From an uncultured Bacteroidales bacterium (GTDB taxonomy: Bacteria; Bacteroidota; Bacteroidia; Bacteroidales; UBA932): a stretch of 13,092 bases of DNA. The notes beneath the pieces were generated by a model that saw nothing but the letters and a program-made list of their open reading frames with translations, made no database searches and was not told where the DNA came from. Position numbers and translations under genes: made by a program. The stretch spans positions 1 to 13,092 of the forward strand of contig CAMNQO010000030.1 in the NCBI GenBank assembly GCA_946549475.1, given 5' to 3'. Of the stretch, positions 1 to 6,472 are shown one piece after another; within the stretch, counting starts at the first letter, position 1, and every line of letters begins with the position of its first letter.

Positions 1-1594
1 CGCCGGCACCGTTCTGCGGCACCACCGGATCATCGTCGTCATCCGCATCCTGCGCAAATGTCCGCTCGGCCGTCAGGGCGACCGGGTGGGGATGTTCGAG
101 AAAATCGCGCCCCTCATCCGTCAGGGACATCAGTCCGTACGACTCGATATCTTTATATAAATAGTGGCGGAGGTGCGCCTGGTGGATGATCTCGCACCAG
201 AACTTGACGCCCCGTCCGGACCCTGCCCCGAACAACTCCAGCGTCTCGTGATGATAAGAAAGCACCATCGCGTTTTTGACCCCCTCCAGGATATTGGCCA
301 GATGCTCGGTCTTGAAATGCTCCTTGAGGGAAGCGACCAGTTCGAGCACCAGCGACATTTCCTCTTTGCCGTCAAACTGAGGCTTGGGATGCAGGCAGTT
401 GTCACAACAGCCGCAGTTCTCCTCGGGATAATCTTCACCGAAATAATTGAGCAGCAACTTCCGGCGACAGCAGTTGGACTCCGCATAGGCGACGGTCTCC
501 GCCAGGATGTGACGCCCGATTTCCTGTTCGGCCACCGGCTTGCCCTGCATGAATTTCTCCAGTTTGAGGATATCCTTATAACTATAAAACGCAATGCAAC
601 TTCCTTCCCGGCCGTCCCGTCCGGCGCGGCCCGTCTCCTGATAATACCCCTCCAGGCTCTTGGGGATGTCGTAATGAATGACGAAACGCACGTCCGGTTT
701 GTCGATGCCCATGCCGAAAGCGATGGTGGCGACGATGACATGGATTTCTTCGGAAAGGAATTTGTCCTGGTTCTCCGCCCGCACCTTGGCATCCAGTCCG
801 GCATGATAGGGGGCGGCCTTGATGCCATTGATGAGCAGTTGTCCGGCCAGCGACTCCACCTTGCTGCGGCTCAGGCAATAGACGATGCCGGATTTGCCGG
901 GATTCTGCTTGATGTATCGGATGATTTCACGCTCGGGCTCCACCTTCTCGCGGACTTCGTAATAGAGGTTGGGACGGTTGAAAGAAGACTTGAACACCGC
1001 GGCATCGGTGATCCCCAGGTTGCGCTGGATGTCACTCTGGACCTTTGGCGTCGCGGTCGCGGTCAGGGCGATGATGGGAGAGCGTCCGATGCGGTCGATC
1101 ATCTCCCGGATCTTGCGGTACTCCGGACGGAAATCATGCCCCCATTCGGAAATACAATGGGCCTCATCCACGGCATAGAAAGATACGGTGATGCGGCTCA
1201 GCAACTGGGCCGTCTCCTCCTTGGCCAGCGACTCGGGGGCCACATAGAGCAGTTTGGTCTTGCCGGAGAGCAGATTCTCCTGCACGGCGGCGGCCTGCAT
1301 CTTGTCCAGGGAGGAATTGAGGAAGCAGGCGATACCCTCCTGTCCGTTCACAAAGCCCCGGATGGCGTCCACCTGGTTTTTCATCAGGGCAATCAACGGC
1401 GAGATGACGACGGCCGTCCCCTCTTTCAGCAAGGCGGGCAACTGATAACACAGCGACTTGCCGCCGCCGGTGGGCATCAGCACAAACGCATCGCCTCCCG
1501 AGAGCAGGTGGCGGATAATCTTCTCCTGCTGTCCCTTGAAAGCGTCAAAACCGAATACGTTTTTCAGCGTCGCGTATATGTCCAAATCATCCAC
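1..1594 (-). CDS. recQ: RecQ family ATP-dependent DNA helicase (3' end beyond window)
   Basis: This is a 3'-to-5' superfamily 2 DNA helicase acting in recombination and replication-fork repair. I translated the minus strand by hand; 531 codons are present and the frame is open at base 1. Visible motifs are the RecQ motif 0 (FGFDAFKGQQ, residues 14-23), Walker A PTGGGKS (41-47), the DEAH box (143-146), and later TATATPKVQ and QETGRAGRDG blocks. The zinc-binding segment has C376, C394, C397 and C400 in the RecQ CRR...CGCCDNC arrangement. A winged-helix region follows, then an acidic linker (DADDDDDPVV) where the window ends, so the HRDC domain should lie outside. The start is GTG at 1594: an in-frame TAA lies five codons upstream and no ATG is available. 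There is no clear Shine-Dalgarno site. The gene diverges from the FKBP gene. Confidence 0.96.
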   Translation of the reverse strand, partial: MDDLDIYATLKNVFGFDAFKGQQEKIIRHLLSGGDAFVLMPTGGGKSLCYQLPALLKEGTAVVISPLIALMKNQVDAIRGFVNGQEGIACFLNSSLDKMQAAAVQENLLSGKTKLLYVAPESLAKEETAQLLSRITVSFYAVDEAHCISEWGHDFRPEYRKIREMIDRIGRSPIIALTATATPKVQSDIQRNLGITDAAVFKSSFNRPNLYYEVREKVEPEREIIRYIKQNPGKSGIVYCLSRSKVESLAGQLLINGIKAAPYHAGLDAKVRAENQDKFLSEEIHVIVATIAFGMGIDKPDVRFVIHYDIPKSLEGYYQETGRAGRDGREGSCIAFYSYKDILKLEKFMQGKPVAEQEIGRHILAETVAYAESNCCRRKLLLNYFGEDYPEENCGCCDNCLHPKPQFDGKEEMSLVLELVASLKEHFKTEHLANILEGVKNAMVLSYHHETLELFGAGSGRGVKFWCEIIHQAHLRHYLYKDIESYGLMSLTDEGRDFLEHPHPVALTAERTFAQDADDDDDPVVPQNGAG

Positions 1595-1610
1595 TGTCTG
1601 TAATTTTTAC

Positions 1611-1641
1611 CGAAGTTACAACATTTTTCGAGATTGGCAAA
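1611..1641 (-). promoter_or_regulatory. Predicted recQ promoter (Bacteroidota sigma-ABfr type)
   Basis: On the minus strand TTTG (1641-1638) is followed after 19 bases by TAACTTCG (1618-1611). This is one mismatch from the Bacteroidota -7 consensus TAnnTTTG, at the usual spacing. Transcription would start near 1604-1606, only about 10 bases before the GTG at 1594. That fits the absence of an upstream start codon but leaves a very short leader. It is a prediction from sequence only. Confidence 0.55.
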
Positions 1642-1646
1642 ATGAT

Positions 1647-1677
1647 TTTCCGTTTTTGTGAAATAATCGTATATTTG
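1647..1677 (+). promoter_or_regulatory. Predicted promoter of the FKBP - DUF3127 - GDPD cluster
   Basis: TATATTTG (1670-1677) matches the Bacteroidota -7 consensus TAnnTTTG exactly. Nineteen bases upstream lies TTTC (1647-1650), a weak match to the -33 TTTG. Transcription would begin near 1683, giving an AT-rich leader of about 40 bases before the ATG at 1724. The -33 elements of this promoter and the recQ promoter are only about five bases apart, back to back. The -7 element is the stronger half of the evidence. Confidence 0.55.
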
Positions 1678-1723
1678 CAGTCTTGAAAAATGAGTTATTC
1701 AAATAATTAATTTTTATAAACGT

Positions 1724-2494
1724 ATGAAAACAATGAAAATCCTTGCCGCCTCGCTGGCCGCGCTCCTGCTGCTCGCTTCTTGCGGCGGCAAAAAAGACCC
1801 GAAAGTCGATGTCCAACTTCCCTCCAAAGCCACGGTGGACTCCGTGAGTTACATGGTGGGCTTCAACTTTGGCTATTTCATCAAAGCCAACGGCTTCGGC
1901 ACCGACCTCAACTACGGCGAAATCAAGAAAGGCATGATGGACTTCATCAACTCCAAAGGCAACATGCGCGATGAAGACTTCAACAAGCAGTTCAAGATCA
2001 GCCCCGACGAGATGAACCGTCTGTTCGACGAGTACATCACCGCCCTGCGTGAATACAACGGCGCCGTCAACAAAGTCAAGGGAGAGGAATTCCTGGCCAA
2101 AAAATTCAACGAAACGGGCGTTGCCAAGACCGAAAGCGGACTTCTCTATCAGATTTTGGAAGAGGGCAACGATGTCAAGGCGGCCGAGAAAGACACGGTC
2201 TGGGTCAACTACACCGGATCGCTCATCGACGGCACTGAATTTGACTCCAACAAGAACGCCGGAGAGCCTGTCCAGATGATGGTGGACAATGTGATTCCCG
2301 GCTTCAAAGAGGGCCTCGGCCTCGTGGGCGAAGGCGGCAAGATCAAACTCTACATCCCTTCCGAACTCGGCTATGGCGAGCGTGGCAGCCGTGGCACCAT
2401 CGAGCCCAACTCCGCCCTTATTTTCGACATTGAAGTGACCAAGGTCGGCAAATATGTCGAGCCCGCCCCCGAACCGGCCAAAAAGAAAAAATAA
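1724..2494 (+). CDS. FKBP-type peptidyl-prolyl cis-trans isomerase lipoprotein
   Basis: This enzyme catalyses cis-trans isomerisation of X-Pro bonds and probably helps fold exported proteins in the cell envelope. The 256-residue product starts with a lipoprotein signal peptide: a KTMK basic start, a hydrophobic stretch and lipobox LASC with Cys20. Residues about 33-130 look like the helical FKBP_N dimerisation domain, and about 155-244 are the FKBP catalytic domain. Pocket positions known from FKBP12 are present: Tyr163 in NYTG, FD in EFDS, VIPGF (Phe in place of the FKBP12 Trp), the Tyr of GYGERG, and Phe in LIFDIEV. The C-terminus is a Lys-rich tail (AKKKK). It is first in a three-gene cluster, with a consensus-like promoter upstream. 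The residues after Cys20 (GGKKD) are not a clear surface-export signal, so a periplasm-facing anchor is likely. Confidence 0.95.
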   Translation: MKTMKILAASLAALLLLASCGGKKDPKVDVQLPSKATVDSVSYMVGFNFGYFIKANGFGTDLNYGEIKKGMMDFINSKGNMRDEDFNKQFKISPDEMNRLFDEYITALREYNGAVNKVKGEEFLAKKFNETGVAKTESGLLYQILEEGNDVKAAEKDTVWVNYTGSLIDGTEFDSNKNAGEPVQMMVDNVIPGFKEGLGLVGEGGKIKLYIPSELGYGERGSRGTIEPNSALIFDIEVTKVGKYVEPAPEPAKKKK

Positions 2495-2496
2495 GA

Positions 2497-2946
2497 ATGG
2501 CACTCGAACTTGAATGTAAAATCCTGGACAAACTCGCGGTCGTCAGCGGGACAAGCGCCCGCGGACCGTGGGCCAAACAGGATTTCGTCGTAGAATACCA
2601 GGACGGACAATATAGCGAAAAAGCCTGTCTGCAGGTATTCGGCACGGATCGCGTCAAAGAACTGGAAAGTTACCGGACCGGCGACAAGATCAAAGTCAGC
2701 CTGAAAATCCAGGCCCGGGAGTACAACGGAAAGTGGTACAACGACATCCGCGTATGGAAAATCGCCCGGGTCATGGAAACGCCCGACGAGGGTGCCTATA
2801 CGAGTTCCCGCGCTCCCTACTCCCCGGAGATGCAGAACTTCTCGGCCGAAGACATGCCCCGCGACATCGGTGCCTCCACCGGCTTCGGAGTCCACGACGG
2901 GCAGGATGTTCCCGCTCCGGATACAGTCGATGATTTACCTTTTTAA
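2497..2946 (+). CDS. DUF3127 protein with SSB-like C-terminal tail
   Basis: The 149-residue cytoplasmic protein has no signal peptide. The N-terminal ~90 residues (LECKILDKLAVVSG..., then W-A-K-Q-D-F-V-V-E, then IKVSLKIQAREYNGKWYNDIRVWKI) match what I recall of DUF3127, a Bacteroidota family predicted to adopt an OB fold. The remaining ~55 residues are low in order-promoting residues and end in VDDLPF. That end resembles the acidic tip of bacterial single-stranded DNA-binding proteins (DDDIPF in E. coli), which recruits repair proteins including RecQ. Together these suggest a nucleic-acid-binding accessory protein, which is inference. The ATG lies two bases after the FKBP stop, so translation is probably coupled; no strong Shine-Dalgarno site is visible. 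Next to it, divergently oriented, is recQ. Confidence 0.85.
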   Translation: MALELECKILDKLAVVSGTSARGPWAKQDFVVEYQDGQYSEKACLQVFGTDRVKELESYRTGDKIKVSLKIQAREYNGKWYNDIRVWKIARVMETPDEGAYTSSRAPYSPEMQNFSAEDMPRDIGASTGFGVHDGQDVPAPDTVDDLPF

Positions 2947-2955
2947 CACGCTGTC

Positions 2956-3744
2956 ATGATGAAAACTTGGATCCCCCTGCTTACCTCCCTGTTTGCAATG
3001 GGCGCTTGCTGCCAGACCCCTTCCGGCTCGCCCGACATCGTCGCGCACCGAGGCTATTGGAAATGCGAAGGCGCCGCCCAGAACTCCATTTCCTCCCTCT
3101 CCAACGCGGCTGCCGAGAAAGTCTGGGGCAGCGAGTTCGATGTCTGGCTGACGGCCGACGACACCCTGGTCGTCAACCACGATGCCAAATTCAATGGGAT
3201 TCTGCTCAAGGACGCCCGCTATGCGGATTTCAAAGACATCCCCCTGGACAATGGCGAACGGATGTCCACGGTGGACGAGTACCTCGCCAAGGGCCTGGAA
3301 TATCCCGACATGGAAATGGTCTTCGAAATCAAGACCTACAAGGATGGCATGGACAGTCTCTATGAAGCCCGCGTCGTGCCGGCCTGCATCGCTGCCGTCA
3401 AGAAGTATGGTCTGGAAAAGCGCACCACCTTCATCGCTTTCAGCCTGACCGTCTGCGAACAGGTGGCGAAACTGATGCCTGAAAATACGGTACAGTACCT
3501 CAACGGCGACCTCTCTCCGAAGGAAGTCCATGAGCGCGGCATCAATGGCATCGACTACCACTACAGCCGCTTCCAAGCGCATCCCGAATGGGTGCAGGAA
3601 GCCCACGACCTGGGCATGAGCGTCAACTGCTGGACGGTCAACGCGCCTGCCGACATCAAAGAGATGATCGCCCTCGGCGTCGATCAGATCACGACCAACG
3701 AACCCACGCTGGTAAAGAAAATCATCCGGAAGAGCGTCCGCTGA
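2956..3744 (+). CDS. Exported glycerophosphodiester phosphodiesterase (GDPD family)
   Basis: GDPD enzymes hydrolyse glycerophosphodiesters to glycerol 3-phosphate and an alcohol. The 262-residue product shows the family signature: HRG (31-33), EFDVWLTADD with Glu60 and Asp62, VVNHD with His75, and FEIK with Glu124. These correspond to the catalytic histidines and metal-binding acids. The C-terminal VNCWTVN...GVDQITTNEP block is also typical. The usual P-E-N-T after HRG is AQNS here. The signal peptide ends in MGACC, so Cys18 may be lipidated; the lipobox is weak (Met at -3). No acidic export signal follows the cysteines, so a periplasmic location is likely. The gene starts nine bases after the DUF3127 stop; ATG 2959 is an alternative start. 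It ends 27 bases from the convergent regulator gene, with no clear terminator between. Confidence 0.93.
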   Translation: MMKTWIPLLTSLFAMGACCQTPSGSPDIVAHRGYWKCEGAAQNSISSLSNAAAEKVWGSEFDVWLTADDTLVVNHDAKFNGILLKDARYADFKDIPLDNGERMSTVDEYLAKGLEYPDMEMVFEIKTYKDGMDSLYEARVVPACIAAVKKYGLEKRTTFIAFSLTVCEQVAKLMPENTVQYLNGDLSPKEVHERGINGIDYHYSRFQAHPEWVQEAHDLGMSVNCWTVNAPADIKEMIALGVDQITTNEPTLVKKIIRKSVR

Positions 3745-3771
3745 AAGAGCACCTGCTGCAAATAATCCGCA

Positions 3772-4764
3772 CTAACAACTCTTTCCCCGTATCAGATGCG
3801 GTTCGGCTAGCAGCCGGACCGTTTCTTTTTTGTTGCCGGTGATTTTTTGCAGCAGCGTTTCGACCACCATCCTCCCTACCGTCATCAAGGGCTGTCCTAT
3901 GCGCGTAATCGGCGGATTCAGATAGTCGAAGAAACTGTTGTCGTCATAGGAAATGATACCGATGTCTTCCGGGATGCGGTAGCCCAGTTCCCGCAGCGCA
4001 CGGAAGGCTCCTTGCAGGATGGTGACGCTGTAGGCAAAAATGGCATCCACCTTTTTGCCGCCCCCGAGTTGCTCCATAACGCTTTGATAGCCATTTTCAA
4101 CAGAAAAACTATCTCCCACGACAGTATGGACGACACCGGTTTTGTTGGCCAATGCCTCCGTAAATCCCTGCAGCCTCATGCGGTTGGGCATACTCTGGGG
4201 ACTCCCCTGAATGGACAGGATGCGGGAATACCCGGCATCCATCAGGCAGCGGGCTGCCAGTTCACCGCCCAGACGGTTGTCCGTACTGACGAAACTCAAA
4301 GTGGAATTTTCATAATACCGGTCAGCCAATACGACAGGTATCTCCTCATCGATACGCTCAAGATAGCGCGGATCATCCCCTGCCGGAACGACGATGATAC
4401 CGTCGATACTGCGGGCGACGAAGGTATTGACCAGCGCCATTTCCTCTTCCACTACATCCCGGCTCTCTACGATAATCGTATGGTAGCCGCTTGATTTGAG
4501 CATCGAGATAATCGTATGGGTAAGCGAAGCGAAAAAGGCGTTGTTCAAGTCCGGAACGACCAAACCGATGGTAGAGGTAACCTTGGTGCGAAGCCCCTGC
4601 GCAAGTTTGTTCGGGATGAAACCGCTCATGCGAGCCTCTTCCTGAATCAGAGCCGCCGTTTTTTCGCTGATGCGATACTGCCCGGCCTTCCCGCTGAGCA
4701 CCCGGGACACCGTACTGGGCGAAAGTCCGAGCCGGTCGGACAGGGTTTTCAATGTATCTTTCAT
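3772..4764 (-). CDS. LacI/GalR-family transcriptional regulator
   Basis: This 330-residue protein is a DNA-binding repressor-type regulator that normally responds to a sugar. The N-terminus is a LacI helix-turn-helix (LSDRLGLSPSTVSRVLSG, residues about 8-25) followed by a hinge helix NKLAQGL, whose leucine inserts at a central CpG in this family. Residues about 60-330 form a periplasmic-binding-protein-like sensor domain (TIGLVVPDLNNAFFASL, DGIIVVPAG, VSTDNRLGG, IGIISYDDN). The ATG at 4764 is preceded by AGAGAG, a modest Shine-Dalgarno-like site, within a T-rich leader on this strand. It diverges from a PUL-type operon, and two matching operators lie between them, so it probably controls that operon and itself. 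The ligand is unknown, most likely a sugar released by the operon's enzyme. Repressor rather than activator is inference from operator position. Confidence 0.95.
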   Translation of the reverse strand: MKDTLKTLSDRLGLSPSTVSRVLSGKAGQYRISEKTAALIQEEARMSGFIPNKLAQGLRTKVTSTIGLVVPDLNNAFFASLTHTIISMLKSSGYHTIIVESRDVVEEEMALVNTFVARSIDGIIVVPAGDDPRYLERIDEEIPVVLADRYYENSTLSFVSTDNRLGGELAARCLMDAGYSRILSIQGSPQSMPNRMRLQGFTEALANKTGVVHTVVGDSFSVENGYQSVMEQLGGGKKVDAIFAYSVTILQGAFRALRELGYRIPEDIGIISYDDNSFFDYLNPPITRIGQPLMTVGRMVVETLLQKITGNKKETVRLLAEPHLIRGKSC

Positions 4765-4793
4765 TTCTCTCTGCTAAAAAAAATCAAAAAAAA

Positions 4794-4826
4794 TTTGCAA
4801 GTGTCCGCAATAATTTACTACATTTG
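4794..4826 (+). promoter_or_regulatory. Predicted promoter of the PUL operon
   Basis: TTTG (4794-4797), 21 bases, then TACATTTG (4819-4826) is a full match to the Bacteroidota -33/-7 consensus. Transcription would start near 4832, just before operator 1, and give an untranslated leader of about 115 bases that contains operator 2. Two A-tracts (4776-4793) lie directly upstream and could act as an UP-like element. Prediction from sequence only. Confidence 0.6.
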
Positions 4827-4838
4827 AAAATGCAAATG
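4821..4838. repeat. Short inverted repeat overlapping the operon -7 element
   Basis: CATTTG (4821-4826) and CAAATG (4833-4838) are exact reverse complements separated by six bases. The left arm is part of the -7 element TACATTTG and the right arm runs into operator 1. It lacks the central CG and the GCACAA arms, so it is not a third copy of the LacI operator. It could be a site for another regulator, or chance in AT-rich DNA. Confidence 0.35.
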
Positions 4839-4854
4839 CACAATCGTTTGTGCA
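4837..4854. promoter_or_regulatory. LacI-family operator 1
   Basis: TGCACAATCGTTTGTGCA is a near-perfect 18-base palindrome: 7-base arms TGCACAA and TTGTGCA are exact reverse complements around TCGT. The central CG is the hallmark of LacI/GalR operators. The site lies at about +5 of the predicted operon promoter and over the predicted start of the regulator transcript, so binding could block both. The adjacent divergent LacI-family gene is the obvious candidate binder. Confidence 0.8.
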
Positions 4855-4884
4855 AAGATAGCTAAAGAATTTAATAAATACAAA
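4853..4884 (-). promoter_or_regulatory. Predicted promoter of the LacI-family regulator
   Basis: On the minus strand TTTG (4884-4881), 20 bases, then TATCTTTG (4860-4853) matches the Bacteroidota promoter consensus fully. The start site would be near 4847, inside operator 1, with a leader of about 83 bases. This promoter faces the operon promoter, so the two transcripts would overlap by roughly 15 bases at their 5' ends. The -7 element overlaps the edge of operator 1, suggesting autoregulation. Confidence 0.6.
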
Positions 4885-4902
4885 TTGGTATTGGCACATA
4901 AT

Positions 4903-4920
4903 AGCACAAACGATTGCGCA
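4903..4920. promoter_or_regulatory. LacI-family operator 2
   Basis: AGCACAAACGATTGCGCA matches operator 1 in 14 of 18 positions and keeps the GCACAA / TTGYGC arms and the central CG. Its centre is 66 bases from that of operator 1. It lies in the predicted 5' leader of the operon, about 30 bases before the ATG at 4949, and upstream of the regulator's -33 element. It could act as a roadblock or as the second site of a repression loop. Confidence 0.72.
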
Positions 4921-4948
4921 AAAGTATACCCACAGACTGTAACCGATT

Positions 4949-6469
4949 ATGATTAAGCGTAATTTTCTTCTGCTACCCCTGACAATATTATTATCATTGG
5001 GTTGCAACAAGGTAAAAGATATGAAGTCCGACGTTCTTATCCCTGCGGACTACTTTTCGATTGGCACTTCTTTCAATCCGACACCCGATCTGAAGGATGG
5101 AAGCAAAACGACCATGGCCGGATTGGAGACAAGGTGGTCCGAAGGAGATGCAGTCAATGTATTCCACGCCGTTGCCGGAACTACCCTATATATAAATGAC
5201 GGCTGCTTTACGACCTCATCATCCGGCAATCGCCTCGGCGTCTTTACCGGAACGCTGGGGCAAGCACTGAACGCCGACACACAATACGACTGGTACATTA
5301 TATATCCATACGATGCGGGCCGGACAGGTCCGGACGACATGACCTGTGAGACTATCGTAGCCTGCGACTACAACGGTTACGAATCCCAAAGCGGTATCGG
5401 TTCCACCAGCGCATTGGGCGGGACCGGCGCACCGCTGGTAGGATGCGCCAAAAACATCGCTGGCAACGCCGCCGTCAATGTCGCCCTGATGCAGACCATC
5501 ACGACGCTGGAAATCCAATTGACCAACCATGCATCCACCCGGACCATAACCACGGTCAATGTCCGTTCTCCCCAAACCCTTTCCGGACGCTTTTATCTCG
5601 ATTTCTCAGACGGAAATCATGTCTATTATACAGGAGTTGACGACTGTACATCCGCCAACATTACGCTCAATGTCAGTTCTGGTCAGATTGCGACGGGTGC
5701 CACAGGAAAGTTTTACATCGCCGCCAAACCTTTCATTTTGGAAAATGGACAAAGCCTTGTTTTCACTTTTACCGAATCCTCAGGAGAGAGTTTTTCTCAA
5801 ACCGTCACCTTCGACTCCGGCAAGGCTTTTCACGCCGGATACAAACGGAGCATGGCACTGGACAGATGGGTTGATGATGAAGTCATCATCAACGGCATAG
5901 CATGGAAGACCTGCAATCTGGGCGCCTCCGCACCCGACGGCATCGGCAGTCTGTACCAATTCAACAGGAACACAGCATTGGCCTATCAAGATAATGCCAG
6001 TGGTTTTGATTTCACATACTCCCCCTCTGAAAGCACATATCTCCTGGATGCATGGACCAATAACCCCTGCCCGAGCGGATGGAGAATACCGAACGGAAAC
6101 GAAGTCATCGCACTGGCGGGCAATGGGCACGTCTGGAGGACTGCGGCACAGACCGGTTTCTCATGTAATGGCATTGTCCTCGGAATTTCTGCCGACTTGG
6201 GTGCAACAGCCACCCAGGACAACATCCAAAGTCTGGGAGGCTTGTTCTTCCCGGTCGCCGGGTGGATATCCAATGTCCCTGCCTACCAGACAGTCGGACG
6301 GATAGACCGCGGATGGTGCGTAACATTCAGAACGGCTACCTCCTATACCGAGAGCCAAGGAGGTATGTTTTGGGCTGATTCGGGCGGACTCATAGGATTT
6401 GGGGCATCTGAGAATGAAGTAGAGGGAAACAAAGGAAATGCGGCTCCCGTCAGGTGTGTTAAAGACTGA
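4949..6469 (+). CDS. Fimbrillin-like lipoprotein with C-terminal FISUMP-type domain
   Basis: The 506-residue product begins with a lipoprotein signal peptide (MIKRNFLLLPLTILLSLGC; Cys19). Residues about 35-310 resemble Mfa1-like/fimbrillin-family β-sandwich lipoproteins: an early T-T-M-A...TRWSEGDAVNVF block, F-T-G and YIIYPYDAG. Residues about 315-506 resemble the Fibrobacter succinogenes major paralogous (FISUMP) domain: INGIAWKTCNLG, NPCPSGWRIPNGNEV, LFFPVAGW, a Trp/Gly-rich stretch and a final APVRCVKD. Both modules are common on exported surface proteins of Bacteroidota; the exact function is not established. As first gene of the LacI-controlled operon, ending three bases before the hydrolase gene, it may be a surface glycan-binding or adhesin-like accessory in the position other PULs fill with SusE/F-type proteins. 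That role is inference. An acidic surface-export signal after Cys19 is not obvious (NKVKD). Confidence 0.82.
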   Translation: MIKRNFLLLPLTILLSLGCNKVKDMKSDVLIPADYFSIGTSFNPTPDLKDGSKTTMAGLETRWSEGDAVNVFHAVAGTTLYINDGCFTTSSSGNRLGVFTGTLGQALNADTQYDWYIIYPYDAGRTGPDDMTCETIVACDYNGYESQSGIGSTSALGGTGAPLVGCAKNIAGNAAVNVALMQTITTLEIQLTNHASTRTITTVNVRSPQTLSGRFYLDFSDGNHVYYTGVDDCTSANITLNVSSGQIATGATGKFYIAAKPFILENGQSLVFTFTESSGESFSQTVTFDSGKAFHAGYKRSMALDRWVDDEVIINGIAWKTCNLGASAPDGIGSLYQFNRNTALAYQDNASGFDFTYSPSESTYLLDAWTNNPCPSGWRIPNGNEVIALAGNGHVWRTAAQTGFSCNGIVLGISADLGATATQDNIQSLGGLFFPVAGWISNVPAYQTVGRIDRGWCVTFRTATSYTESQGGMFWADSGGLIGFGASENEVEGNKGNAAPVRCVKD

Positions 6470-6472
6470 ATT

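Noticed and set aside
164..1603. Long plus-strand open frame (479 codons) opposite recQ
   Set aside because: It is the antisense shadow of the clearly conserved RecQ frame. The translation has no recognisable domain and no promoter or ribosome site fits it.
1655..1658. TTTG close to the FKBP -7 element as its -33 box
   Set aside because: Only 11 bases separate it from TATATTTG; the normal spacing is about 19-21, so TTTC at 1647-1650 was used.
1616..2503. Minus-strand open frame of 295 codons opposite the FKBP gene
   Set aside because: The FKBP frame carries a signal peptide and conserved pocket residues; the antisense product is low-complexity and runs through both predicted promoters.
3745..3771. 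Possible bidirectional terminator between the convergent GDPD and regulator genes
   Set aside because: No stable GC-rich stem followed by a T-run is present in the 27 bases; any terminator must lie within the coding ends or be factor-dependent.
4776..4812. Stem TTGC/GCAA followed by a T-run on the minus strand, read as an attenuator in the regulator leader
   Set aside because: The stem has only four pairs with an eight-base loop, too weak for an intrinsic terminator.
4919..4926. Second TAnnTTTG match on the minus strand (TACTTTTG) beside operator 2
   Set aside because: No TTTG lies at a proper distance upstream; the match at 4860-4853 has a full -33 partner and is preferred.
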